Shown piece after piece: positions 11,916 to 23,239 of a stretch of 64,000 nucleotides of DNA. Source of the stretch: Carettochelys insculpta (Eukaryota; Chordata; Testudines; Carettochelyidae). Within the stretch, counting starts at the first letter, position 1; each line of letters opens with the position of its first letter. The DNA lies in the NCBI RefSeq assembly GCF_033958435.1, contig NC_134137.1, forward strand, positions 247,426,501 to 247,490,500. Direction: 5' to 3'. Under the pieces are notes generated by a model that was not told the DNA's origin, did no database searches, and saw nothing but the letters and a program-made list of their open reading frames with translations. The position numbers were made by a program, and so were the translations under genes.

Positions 11916-14900
11916 AATTTTTGATCCATTTGCACCAAGACAGGTGTAGATGTGAACCACCACTAAAAATACATGCTGGTGGAGTTGAGGGTAATTTGCT
12001 AATCAAATGGGAAGCACCTGAATCTCTCCTAGGTGGCTGCACAAGTGCTCAGTTTACAGGGAATACCGGCTAAGACCCAGATCCACAAAGGTCTTCAGCA
12101 CTTAAGCCACAGATTTAGGTACCTGAATCCCAGTTTTAGGCTTTATTGTTATCAACAAAACTCCCACTGAATCCTGTAGGCGTTAACTGAGTTTAAGCAC
12201 CTACATTTGCAGGATAAAAGTTTCTCCAAGGGTACTGTCTGCATGGTAGTAAGACACCCACTGCCAGCATCCTCAGGCTTATGTCGCTCAGATGAAGGAG
12301 CTGTTTAATTGCAGTGCAGACATTCAGACAGCCGGACTCGTGGAACCCTTCCACCTTGTCAGGTCTTAGAGTCAGAATGTCTACACTTCAGTTAAACAGC
12401 CTCTTAGCCAGAGTGCCACGAGCCTGAGATCACTGGCAAAGAGCAGTCACAGCGGGTCTAACTGCAGCACAGACATTAATGCCTTAATGCCTAAGTTTCT
12501 GCCTTCAAACCCATGCAAAGCTGCCTCCCTTTAGGCATCCAGACACTTTTCTCATGCCAAAGTGCACAGTGTTTCACAAATACGGGCAGATAAAATGTTC
12601 AACTGCCTAGATTGTGAGCAGGGCACAGTCTGTTGGGAGTGCTCAGAGGCTGCCCATCTGTATACAGTTTAGAACAGGACTGCACATGTGCTACAGAATT
12701 TCTAAGCAATGTGAATGCCAAGATTTAGCCTAGGATGAATTTATGTTACATTCAGATGATGCTCTGATTTATAGCAAACAGTTGGCTTTCAGGGTGACTT
12801 TGCAAGGCTCACAATGAGAAACAGCCTTTTTACTTGAACACTTTATTTTCTTGCTGTTCATGGACGTGGAATGCATCCTCAGCACTGGGCAGCATCAAAA
12901 AGGCCATTATGGGCTTTCCAAAGGAGGTCAGCCTCTGAAATTATAAGGAACCCTTACAGTCTTATAGTTACAGAGCCTTTGAAAAGTGACTATGTCACGA
13001 TTACATTCGCACAGCAGGACAGCAACTGAACTTGACGAGTCTATGAGTAAGAGCTCCCAGATTCTAATGATCTATACACTACAGACAGACACTTGGGGGA
13101 AAAGAGAAAATAGCTCCTGGAAGCAGAACTGAACACTAACAGCACATCACAACCATGTGCAAATAAAAATGAATCACATTTATGCAACTACAGAAGTTCA
13201 AGCATCAGGCAGATGTGCAGAAGTCAAAGCTCCAGTAAAGTGTGCCATAAAGAGAGTCACACACTGGCATGCACATGGACTGGATGACTTGGTAAGGCAC
13301 TTTCCATCTCCTGTTTCTATGGTTCTACTGTGTTAACGAAATTTAAAAAAAAAATCCTACTATATATCCAGAAACTTCAATGTCATTGAAGGTGCTGTTT
13401 AATTACAGAGTTTGTTGACCTGGTCTCTGAGCATTTCATCATGTGATCCAGCCTCTAGTCATCATTTTGTCCTGTTCCCTCTGAAGAGAAGTCACCAGAG
13501 TGCCATTTCAGCACAGCACTACTTGTAAGCAGATACAACAGCAAGTAAATTCAAGAGCAAGGAACAGTTTTTAAGCAGGAGGGTCTTTAAACCTATAATT
13601 ACATCAAAACCCTTGGTTAAAACAACATCAAGATAGCAAAGTCAAGCACTTAGAAGTTAGGCAATGTGAAATCAGAGGCTAGCAACATACCCCTTTAACG
13701 AGCTTTGGGAGAGAACTCACTCGGAAAATATGAAGCACTTCAGAGAACTTGGGCATTCCTTTAGTGCTTCAGAATGAAGTCAGCAGTTCCAAACTCTGGG
13801 TGCCATTTTGCTGGGTTGGGAGAGGACATACTAGACAAGGAAAGGGGAATAAGTTAGCTGAAGGTTAGGAAATTTGCACCTCCATATCTCTGGACCACAA
13901 GGATGCTACAGTCTGTACTTCAGAACTAATCAGAGAAGTCTCTTGCTTCTTCAACCTGGAGGGATTCACATTGTCTCTCAAGAGTAGCAGAGACTGGAGA
14001 AACCCCTCATCTCTTGTGTCTGGCTGGGAAGACTGCAGACTCACTAGAACAGAGCAGGTTTTTTCACTATAGATTTCCAGAAGAGCTCAGAACCCAACAG
14101 ATCCCATTTAGGCAGCTAAGTGGTTAGACTGCCAATAAGAGTAGCCCTCAGCTCCTACGTAAATATCCATGAGTAAATGCTTTTCCTCTCTATCGGGTGC
14201 AGCCTCAGTGTTCCTCTGTCTCAGCAAATATGGAAATTTGACCTTCGGTTCAAACTGGAGAAGTCTTTTCCCCTGCATGAAATAAAGTACATTGGGGCTT
14301 TCCACAGCCCAGTTCAGAGACAGGAAACTAAAAAGGCAGATACTGGCCTCCTACATTCAGCCAATTCCCCTGCTGAGAAACCACACAAATTGCCTGTAAA
14401 CTAGGCTAATTTAACTTCTCCAGCATCAAGCTTTACCTCTTTCCGTGATGTGTCTTGGTAGTCTTGACCCTTTCATTGAGGTTCTCAGGAGGAATTTCCT
14501 TCTTTCCCCTCTATGACTGAATGCTCTCTGCACACCTAGCCTTTTTATAAGGAGGTCATAATTAGCCTCGGCTCATTTCCTGACTCTTCATGAACTGAGG
14601 TGAACTCTTCCCTTGCTCTGCAGTTGTATGGTTCTTCTAAAACCCATCCAAGGCCAAAATAAAGTAGCCTGATGTTTACCCATCAACACCCACTGAGAGC
14701 AAGAGGAGCTGCTAATTGCTGAGCGCTTTTTTGAAAATCTGGACCTACTGACCTGTACAGCACAATGAGCCTCCACAATTTTGCTTAAGATCTCTAGGCA
14801 CTTGTGTCATACAAATTATGAAAAACACACCAGCAAGAACCTCTACCACCTCCTTCAGGGATGCTACTGAGAGGCAGGCAGTCCCAGGCCAGAGAGGTCT

Positions 14901-14991
14901 TAGGTAGAAGTATCCCCCTTCCCTGATCTCCTGATGGAGTAATGGAACACAAATGAATTTTTTTTTAAATCTATCAAGAGGTAGAAGTGTG
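11916..14991. other. Intergenic, no recognised gene
   Basis: A diverged repeat of the 'scheduled-like' type (cacttaagccacagatttaggtac pattern) is suspected at 12070-12240 from its low-complexity wording, without a family name. No exon with splice support found. Confidence 0.35.
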
Positions 14992-15359
14992 ATTAGAAAA
15001 GGTTCAGAAAAGGGCGACTAAGATGATTAGGGGCTTGGAAAGGGTCCCATATGGGGAGAGGCTAGAGAGACTGGGACTTTTCAGTTTGGAAAAGAGGCGA
15101 TTGAGGGGCGATATGATAGAGGTATATAAAATCATGAATGGTGTGGAGAAAGTGAATATAGAAAAATTATTTACCTTTTCCCATAATACAAGAACTAGGG
15201 GACACCAAATGAAATTGATGGGTAGTAGGTTCAAAACTAATAAAAGGAAATTTTTCTTCACACAGCGCACAGTCAACCTGTGGAACTCCTTGCCCGAGGA
15301 GGCTGTGAAGGCCAGGACTCTATTAGGGTTTAAAAAAGAGCTTGATAAATTTTTGCAGG
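14992..15359 (+). mobile_element. Detached CR1 ORF2 3' segment fused to the next CR1
   Basis: This 368-bp stretch repeats 19072-19439 at a constant offset of 4080 bp, with only two internal substitutions (GAGAA/GAGGA near 15149 and CCCGAGG/CCGGAGG near 15295). It encodes the last part of CR1 ORF2 in an open frame (15023-15421). It stops exactly at TTTTGCAGG, where the parent continues TCAGG, and runs straight into the 5' leader of the full-length element. It has no CR1 3' tail of its own. Confidence 0.9.
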
Positions 15360-15531
15360 CGACCGGGTGCTGGCAAACAGGGTGCGTGCTAACAGGAGGG
15401 AGTTTGGAGAGGGGAGTTTAGAGGGGGAGCTTGGAGGGAGCCAGTGACTTCTGTTGCCCTTAAACTAAATCCTTTATAACAACCTCTATCTGAAACATTT
15501 AATTAACCCTCATATATAACTAGAGTAGGAA

Positions 15532-16455
15532 ATGGAGGCAGAAGCCCAGCAGCAGAGTGGGGGCTATCCTGTTTATTGTGTCGAGTGCAGTATGTATGAC
15601 TACCTACCCTGTGGGCGGGTGGCGTATGTGTGCGCTCGATGCAAGGAGCTCCTGGCCCTCAGAGACCGAGTGCGTGCTTTGGAGGCCAGGGTGGCTGAAC
15701 TGGAGGAGCTAAGGAAGGCAGAGGTGTTTGTGGATGAGACTTTCCGGGACATAGTAGGGCTGTCCCACCTCCAATCTGACAGTCCTGAGGCTGTTACGGA
15801 GGATGAAAGGCTCAGGGAAGGAGAGCAGTCAAGGGGAGCAGAGGGAAACCATCCCGTAGTTGGGACCCTCCTTCCAGAGGGTGATGTTGTATCCTCTCGT
15901 GCCGAGGATACTTCTCCGGGGGAGGGAGCGCCAGCTGTTAGGAAGAAGCAGGTTTTAGTAGTGGGGGATTCGATCATTAGAAATATAGATAGTTGGGTTT
16001 GTGATGACCGGGAGAACCGTATGGTGACTTGCCTGCCTGGTGCGAAGGTTGCGGATCTCTCGAGGCATCTAGACAGACTTATGGGCAGTGCTGGGGAGGA
16101 GCCGGTCGTCGTGGTACATGTTGGTACCAATGACATAGGGAAGGGTAGAAGAGATGTTCTGGAGGCCAAATTTAGGTTACTAGGAAAGAGACTGAAATCC
16201 AGAACATCTTTGGTGGCATTCTCTGAAATGCTTCCAGTTCCACGCGCAGGGCCAGATAGACAGGCAGAACTTCAGAGTCTCAATGCGTGGATGAGACGAT
16301 GGTGTAGGGAAGAGGGGTTTAGATTTATTAGGAACTGGGGACACTTTTGGGGTAGGGGGAGCCTATACAGGAAGGATGGGCTCCACCTAAATCAAGGTGG
16401 ATCCAGACTGCTGGCATTAAACATTAAAAAGGACATAGAGCAGTTTTTAAACTAA
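15532..16455 (+). CDS. CR1 ORF1 protein: zinc-knuckle-like N-terminus, coiled coil and SGNH esterase domain
   Basis: An intact frame of 307 codons starting at the first ATG after the CR1 leader. Residues 15-37 contain four Cys in CxxC-like spacing (VYCVEC, then VCARC), suggesting a small zinc-binding module. Residues 40-65 (LRDRVRALEARVAELEEL) form a leucine-heptad coiled coil, expected for self-association. Residues 140-307 are an SGNH/GDSL-type hydrolase: block I is VVGDSIIRN with the nucleophile Ser, block III is HVGTNDI, and block V is DGLHLNQGG with the Asp and His. CR1 ORF1 proteins with such an esterase domain are established and act as RNP components; their substrate is not settled. 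All catalytic motif residues are visible, so this copy may be functional. ORF2 follows after about 110 bp. Confidence 0.9.
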   Translation: MEAEAQQQSGGYPVYCVECSMYDYLPCGRVAYVCARCKELLALRDRVRALEARVAELEELRKAEVFVDETFRDIVGLSHLQSDSPEAVTEDERLREGEQSRGAEGNHPVVGTLLPEGDVVSSRAEDTSPGEGAPAVRKKQVLVVGDSIIRNIDSWVCDDRENRMVTCLPGAKVADLSRHLDRLMGSAGEEPVVVVHVGTNDIGKGRRDVLEAKFRLLGKRLKSRTSLVAFSEMLPVPRAGPDRQAELQSLNAWMRRWCREEGFRFIRNWGHFWGRGSLYRKDGLHLNQGGSRLLALNIKKDIEQFLN

Positions 16456-16565
16456 GAGGTGGGGGAAAGCCGATTGGTGCGGGGGAGCACCTGGATCGGA
16501 CGGAGACTTCTCTTACACGAGGCTCCATAGACAGGGATTCCCTAGAAGTTAGTCAGATAGGGAAC

Positions 16566-17057
16566 GTGGGAAATAATATATGGGCAAGATCAGATGTGAA
16601 ACAATCGTGCATAAAAAAATCCACCACGTCTGTGAGAGGCGGACATATAAATAGTGGTAGTTTTCTAACATGCTTTTACACTAATGCTAGGAGTCTGTCT
16701 AATAAGATGGGTGAACTGGAGTACCTCATATCAAAGGAGGAAGTTGACATAATAGGCATCTCAGAAACATGGTGGAATGAGGACAATCAGTGGGACACTA
16801 TCATACCGGGATATAAATTATATCGGAAAGACAGAACAGGTCGTGCGGGTGGCGGAGTGGTACTATATGTGAAGGATAATATAGAATCAAATGAAGTAAA
16901 AATCCTAAAGGAATCAAAATGTTCCATAGAATCATTATGGATAACAATTCATTCCTCTAATATGAATATGGCATTAGGAATATATTACCGACCACCTAAC
17001 CAGGACAGTGATAGTGATGCTGAAATGTTAAGGGAGATTAGAGAGGCTATCAAATAA
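16566..17057 (+). pseudogene. CR1 ORF2, N-terminal part: AP-like endonuclease (frameshifted)
   Basis: This 163-codon frame holds the first half of the apurinic-type endonuclease domain: TNARSLSNK, then IIGISETWW (catalytic Glu), AGGGVVLYVK, and YYRPPNQ. The frame stops at TAA near 17055 because an A has been lost in the run after the codons for REAIK. The next block, VIIGDFNYP with the catalytic Asp/Asn, appears one frame over. CR1-B keeps the extra A at the matching place and reads through, so the single-base loss is private to this copy. In an intact element this piece and the next frame form one ORF2 protein that nicks target DNA and reverse transcribes the RNA. The true start could lie slightly upstream or at this ATG. 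Confidence 0.85.
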
Positions 17058-17104
17058 AAAACACAGTAATAATAGGAGATTTCAATTATCCCCATATTGA
17101 TTGG

Positions 17105-19462
17105 GTGCATGTCACCTCAGGACGGGATTCAGAGATTAAATTTCTTGATGCCTTAAATGACTGCTTCTTGGAGCAGCTAGTACAGGAACCCACAAGGGGA
17201 GAGTCGATTCTCGATCTAGTCTTGACTGGAACGCAGGATCTGGTCCAAGAGGTAACTGTTACTGGACCGCTTGGAAATAGTGACCACAATATAATAACTT
17301 TTAATATTCCTGTGTTGGGAAGAACACCGCAGCGGTCAAACACTCTGGCATTTAATTTCAAAAAGGGGAATTACACTAAAATGAGGAAGCTAGTTAAACA
17401 GAAACTAAAAGGTAGAGTAATTAAACTAAAATCCCTGGAAGCTGCATGGAAACTGTTTAAAGACACCATACTAGAGGCCCAACTTAAATGTATACCCCAA
17501 ATAAAAAAACACAGAAAGAGACCTAACAAAGAACCACCATGGCTAAACAGCCATGTTAAAAAGGCAGTGAGAGAGAAAAGGGCAGCTTTTAAAAAGTGGA
17601 AGTCAAATCCTAGTGAGGAAAATAGAAAGGAACATAAACACTCCCAAATTAACTGTCATAATGTAGTAAGAAAAGCCAAAAAAGAGTTTGAGGAACAGCT
17701 AGCCAAAAATTCAAAAAACAATAGTAAAATGTTTTTTAAATACATTAGAAGCAGGAAGCCTGCTAAAAAAGCAGTGGGGCCCTTGGATGATAAAGATATA
17801 AAAGGAGCGATCAAGGAAGACAGTGCCATTGCGGAGCGATTAAATGATTTCTTTGCTTCAGTCTTCACGGCTGAAGATGTTACAGAGGTTCCTAAATCTG
17901 AGCCAGCCTTTTTAGGCGACAAATCTGAGGAACTCACTCAGATTGAAGTGACATTAGAGGAGGTTTTGGAATTAATTGATAAGCTGAATAGTAACAAGTC
18001 TCCAGGACCAGATGGCATTCACCCAAGGGTTCTGAAAGAACTCAAATGTGAAATTGCGGAGTTATTAACAGTGGTTTGTAACCTATCCTTTAAATCCACT
18101 TTGGTACCAAATGACTGGAAGACGGCCAATATAACACCAATATTTAAAAAAGGCTCTAGAGGAGATCCTGGCAATTATAGACCGATAAGTTTAACATCAG
18201 TACCAGGTAAATTAGTAGAAACACTAGTAAAGAGTAAAATTGCAAGGCACATAGAAGAGCACGAATTGTTGGGCAAAAGTCAGCATGGTTTCTGCAGAGG
18301 GAAGTCGTGTCTGTCTAATCTATTAGAATTCTTTGAAGGGGTTAATAAACATGCGGACAAGGGGCACCCAGTGGACATAATATACCTAGATTTCCAGAAA
18401 GCCTTTGACACGGTCCCACACCAAAGGCTTTTATGTAAATTAGGTGGTCATGGGATAGGAGGAAAGGTCCTTTCATGGATCGGGAATTGGTTAAAAGACA
18501 GAAAACAAAGGGTTGGAATAAATGGTAAATTTTCACAATGGAGCGGGGTAACTAGTGGTGTTCCCCAGGGCTCAGTCCTGGGACCGATCCTGTTCAACTT
18601 GTTCATCAATGATCTAGAAAATGAGGTAAGCAGTGAGGTGGCAAAGTTTGCAGATGACACCAAGTTGTTCAGGACAGTCAAAAGCAAAAGGGATTGTGAA
18701 GAACTACAAAAAGATCTCAGCAAACTGAGTGATTGGGCAGCAAAATGGCAAATGAAATTTAATGTGGGTAAGTGTAAGGTAATGCATGTTGGAAAAAATA
18801 ACCCAAATTACACGTACTACATGATGGTGTCAAATTTAGCTACGACAGATCAGGAAAGGGATCTTGGAGTTATAGTGGATAGTTCTCTGAAGACATCCAC
18901 GCAGTGTGCAGCGGCAGTTAGTAAGGCAAATAGGATGTTAGGAATTATTAAAAAAGGGATCGATAATAAGACAAAAGATATCATACTTCCCCCATATAAA
19001 ACTATGGTACGCCCACATCTCGAGTACTGCGTGCAGATGTGGTCTCCTCACCTCAAAAAAGATATATTGGCATTAGAAAAGGTTCAGAAAAGGGCGACTA
19101 AGATGATTAGGGGCTTGGAAAGGGTCCCATATGGGGAGAGGCTAGAGAGACTGGGACTTTTCAGTTTGGAAAAGAGGCGATTGAGGGGCGATATGATAGA
19201 GGTATATAAAATCATGAATGGTGTGGAGGAAGTGAATATAGAAAAATTATTTACCTTTTCCCATAATACAAGAACTAGGGGACACCAAATGAAATTGATG
19301 GGTAGTAGGTTCAAAACTAATAAAAGGAAATTTTTCTTCACACAGCGCACAGTCAACCTGTGGAACTCCTTGCCGGAGGAGGCTGTGAAGGCCAGGACTC
19401 TATTAGGGTTTAAAAAAGAGCTTGATAAATTTTTGCAGGTCAGGTCCATAAATGGCTATTAG
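17105..19462 (+). pseudogene. CR1 ORF2, C-terminal part: endonuclease remainder and reverse transcriptase
   Basis: This 785-codon frame continues ORF2 after the frameshift. The first 85 residues finish the endonuclease, with [10 protein letters not shown] carrying the conserved Ser-Asp-His. Residues 300-570 are the reverse transcriptase: [33 protein letters not shown] (first catalytic Asp), [11 protein letters not shown], and KFADDTKLF (the catalytic Asp pair). The remainder is the CR1 C-terminal region ending ...[10 protein letters not shown]. No internal stop is present, so only the one-base loss upstream prevents a complete ORF2. The start shown is the GTG at which the frame opens, not a real initiation site. 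Confidence 0.92.
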
Positions 19463-19630
19463 CCAGGGATAAAGTATGGTGCCCTAGCCTTCATAACAAG
19501 GGCAGGAGATGGATGGCAGGAGATAAATCACTTGTCTTCTGTTCTCCTTCTCTGGGGCACCTGGCATTGGCCACCGTCGGCAGATGGGATGCTGGGCTTG
19601 ATGGACCTTTGGTCTGACCCAGTATGGCCA

Positions 19631-19654
19631 TTCTTATGTTCTTATGTTCTTATG
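19631..19654 (+). repeat. CR1 3'-terminal 8-bp repeat (three units)
   Basis: TTCTTATG occurs three times without interruption at the very 3' end of CR1-A. The reverse-complement version (CATAAGAA units) marks the end of CR1-B at about 53803. Confidence 0.92.
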
Positions 19655-20125
19655 ATTGGAGATAGTTTGTATTGAAGATGGGGGAAAGAGCATTAAGTGT
19701 AACAAGTGAACCAAAGGGCACTTTTTCCAGAAGCATAAAAAGGAGGTGAAGTGAGAAAGTGAGATCATGAGGGTTTCTCTCTGCCCATGCTATTGATCAG
19801 ACTTTCAGCATTTCTGCCAACTGCCAACTCATGATATGTTGCCAATTCATGATTTTAACCACAAATTTCATATAATGTGATGCATTTCTTAACATCACTT
19901 GATAATCTCAGTTTTCATTTATTTAAGATATGTTTCTATCCAACATGGCTGCAAAGAAAGCTTGAAAATATAACAGAAGTACATCCTAAAGATCAAAAAA
20001 GTAAGTTTAATATAAAGACCTTTAGATGTATTGTTTTAAGTCTCATGATTTTTGAACACTTGGATTTTCATTATTAGCATCCTCAAAGCAGGTGTATGCC
20101 ACATAGTCATTTTTTCAGAACTATG
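19655..20125. other. Intergenic, no recognised feature
   Basis: AT-rich sequence between CR1-A and the next small transposon. Nothing identifiable. Confidence 0.45.
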
Positions 20126-20450
20126 GGTTGAACCTCTCTAGTCCAGCACCCTTAGGACCTGACTATTACTGAAAGAAAAAATTTGCTGGAGCATGGGCAG
20201 TCAGTATTCTCTAGCAACATTACCAACACTTCCACTGCTTACTGGGCTGTTAGAAGACATTTAGGGGTAAATTGTAGCTAAATAACAGCACAAAACACTG
20301 AGAGCCAGGACTGGTGGCTGGAAACAAACTTTATGGGACCACATGAAACTTGACCACACCCATGGGAAATGGTTATCTGGCTAAATAAAATCATGCTTTC
20401 CTGTATGGATGTTGCCAGGTGAGAGACTGCCAGATTAGAGAGGTTCAACC
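20126..20450. mobile_element. Non-autonomous Tigger/mariner-like element
   Basis: The ends are about 23-bp inverted repeats: GGTTGAACCTCTCTAGTCC on the left, and GGTTGAACCTCTCTAATC from the right end in reverse complement. The 325-bp interior is non-coding. The GTTGAACCTCTCT terminus is common in reptile MITEs of the Tc1/mariner group (family memory; unverified). Confidence 0.7.
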
Positions 20451-20732
20451 TTTTATTTGCTTCATCCTTTGGTTAAAGTAAATACATTTGCAGAAAAAGA
20501 TGGAATAGGAAGATATGAAAAAACAAGGCAACTTAGTGTTATTGATGACCTCCCAAGGTCCCTTCCAACTCTGAGATGTGTATAGTATCTCTCATACTTG
20601 GATTGTAAACTTTTTTGGGTCAGTGACCATCTTCTTCATGTGTGTGCACACAGTAAAATGGTCCTGAGCAGGATATCTAGGCCTGAATGTAATAAGAACA
20701 GATAATAACTACAGACACACAAGGGACTCTGA

Positions 20733-21394
20733 GGCTACGTCTACACGTGCACGCTACATCGACATAAGCTATTTCAATGAATAACGTCTACACGTCCTCC
20801 AGGGCTGGCAACGTCGATGTTCAACTTCGACGTTGGGCAGCACCACATCGAAATAGGCTCTGTGAGGGAACGTCTACATGCCAAAGTAGCACACATCGAA
20901 ATAAGGGTGCCAGGAACAGCTGCAGACAGGGCGGACTCAACAGCAAGCCACTCCCTTAAAGGGCCCCTCCCAGACACAGTTGTACTAAACAACACAAGAT
21001 CCACAGAGCCAACAACTGGTTGCAGACCCTGTGCATGCAGCATGGATCCCCAGCTGCCACAAGCCCTGGGCTAAGGGCTGCTGCACATGATGACCATAGA
21101 GCCCCGCAGGGGCTGGAGAGAGAGCATCTCTCAACCCCTCAGCTGATGGCCGCCGTGGCGGACCCCGCTATTTTGATGTTGCGGGACGCGGATCGTCTAC
21201 ACGTGCCCTACTTCGACGTTCAACTTCGAAGTAGGGCGCTATTCCCATCCCCTCATGGGGTTAGCGACTTCAACGTCTCTCTACCTAACGTCGATTTCAA
21301 CTTCAAAATAGCGCCCAACACGTGTAGCCGTGACGGGCGCTATTTCGAAGTTGGCGCTGCTACTTCGAAGTACCGTGCATGTGTAGACACGGCC
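20733..21394. mobile_element. Harbinger-type MITE, 662 bp
   Basis: The termini are inverted repeats of about 25 bp (GGCTACGTCTACACGTGC on the left; GGCCGTGTCTACACATGC from the right in reverse complement), flanked by the 3-bp direct repeat TGA. The left end closely matches the TIR of H1 at 22933 (GCTACGTCTACAC). Inside are several CTTCGA/TCGAAG blocks that form short palindromes, especially 21205-21240. No protein is encoded. It is probably mobilised in trans by a Harbinger transposase. Confidence 0.8.
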
Positions 21395-22784
21395 TGAGTG
21401 CTTTACAAATGTCTTTTAAGTTTCACAACTGGTCTGTGAGGGACGAAGGTTCATATGACTTCCCCCTGTTATCAACTGGGAAATTAAGGCACAGAGACAT
21501 TCAGTGGCTTAATCAAAGTGAAACAATACAGGGAAGGATTATATATTCTAAAAGACACCAGCATAACTTCCATGATTTTTGTAGGGGGCAAAGCAATGTG
21601 ATGCTGCTATAATCCATTTGGGAATATATCAACAAATGGTGCACTGTGACCAAGCATGACTGCATTGTCATGTACATGGTCCCTCAGCTGACCCCAGAGC
21701 TGTGACTCCCCTGCTGGTTAATGTCATGTGTAAAATTGTTAAGGGAACACTGAAAAACAACATTGATAATACCCAAGATCACTGGGCTGGCTCTGAAAGA
21801 AAGTCTTAAAGACAGAGTCATTCTGAAGTGGCAAATATATTTATGAGCATGACTTTCTAGTGAACTAGTTATGACAGAAGATCACTTAGGTGAAATGACT
21901 TTTCATCCTGGGACCAAAAATAGAATGCAGAAAGGAAGTGCTGCTACAGATGCTGTCAAACTGAGAGCTGCAGCTCCACAGAGACAATAGCAGTTGTCAC
22001 CCGTGAAGAAGTGCTGGCTGTGATTGGGAAGACAAATGATGCAGTTAACGAGCTCAGGACAGTACTGCTGACAGGAAAAAAAAGGTCTCTGATTTTTTTT
22101 TAATTACCATTTTCAAGAACAAGCCTTAGAATCAAAAGGGCATATTTTCAGAATAGTGATCAGACTTTTTAAGCAGCAGTATGAAGGTCTATCGTGGAAC
22201 TATATTATGGGCCATATCCTCAGCTGACAATTTATGTGAAGCGACCCCGTCTATACCAGCTGAGCATCTGGTCCATAATGTTCAACAAAGAACAGTGCTC
22301 TCTTGGGTGTAGTGTTGTGTTAAATGTGATTGACTTTGAAAGCTGATAATTCTACCCAGAAAAGCAGTACATTTTCTCATACCTACATTTCAACAAGTGG
22401 TCTCCCTGGATTCCTGAGTTACTTCACACCGAATTTGTGCCAGTAAGTATAAATTGTCTTTTGCTGTGATCTTGTTAAGTTTCATGAGCTAACCAGTGCT
22501 GATCTCTAGATGGGAAGCTTTCAAAGAATCCCCAGATGCTACAAAAATCGGCATGTTGTGCAGAGCTGGACAAGCAATGGACTTTTCAGTTCACTAGTAA
22601 TTAAAATAATTTCACACCCAACTTTTGGTAAATAGGAAGGCTGGAAAACCTTTTAAGAGCAGTCAAGTGCATCATTTTGTTTGCCCAGATTTAAATTTTT
22701 GTTTCAGTTTCAGACATTTTAACAAAAGCAAAGGAGGACTAAAGTCAAGGAAGAGAGGGGGGAAAAGCATGACTCTATAACTTT
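21395..22784. other. Intergenic, with a MIR fragment at 21440-21540
   Basis: GGGAAATTAAGGCACAGAGA near 21478 is a reverse-complement MIR core. Otherwise no gene or named repeat. Confidence 0.4.
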
Positions 22785-22905
22785 TAGCCCTGTGGTTAGG
22801 GTGCTAACCTGACAGGTGAGAAACACAGGTTCAAGTGCTTGCCCTGCCTGATATGGAGAAGGGCCCCAAACTGGTGCCTCACACACAGCAAGCCAGTACC
22901 TTTGC
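22785..22905 (+). repeat. tRNA-derived SINE remnant
   Basis: AGCCCTGTGGTTAGGGTGC resembles a tRNA-type box A region, and GGTTCAAGTGC a box B, at normal spacing. It is followed by a short non-tRNA tail. It sits directly before Harbinger H1. Confidence 0.5.
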
Positions 22906-23239
22906 AAGGTGGCTATGGACTATAATGTTATAGCTACGTCTACACCAGAGTGTGAGTTCAAAAGGCCCCCTTTCGAAAATGATGAATCGAAAGATGGCCT
23001 TTCAGAATACAGTGTCCACACACAAGCAGAGGCTGGCACTTCCGATCGGCCCTTTGAAAAGGGTTACGCACTCTTTCAAAAGAAAGCGTCTGCACTGTGC
23101 CAAGCTCCCTTCCAAAAGAAAGGGCCAGGAAACTCCATGGATGGGGGTCGCATAGCAGACAAGCCCATCCAGGTCTGCAGCTGGTCATCCCCTTAAAGGA
23201 CCCCTCCCCAATATCCTTGCCCTGCACAGCACAAGGTCT

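Larger units (their letters stand above)
15360..19654 (+). mobile_element. Full-length CR1 non-LTR retrotransposon (CR1-A)
   Basis: About 4.3 kb holding a 5' leader, ORF1 (15532-16455), ORF2 (about 16566-19462, one frameshift), a 3' UTR, and three TTCTTATG units at the end. The order, the esterase-type ORF1, the AP-type endonuclease plus reverse transcriptase, and the short 3' repeat instead of poly(A) are all CR1 traits. Sequence agreement with CR1-B (53803-56404) and the near-identical 368-bp copy upstream indicate recent amplification. No target duplication is seen, as is usual for CR1. Confidence 0.95.

Noticed and set aside
15600..16169. 189-codon minus-strand frame antisense to CR1 ORF1
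   Set aside because: It is a shadow of the ORF1 coding frame, Ser/Thr/Pro-rich with no domain.
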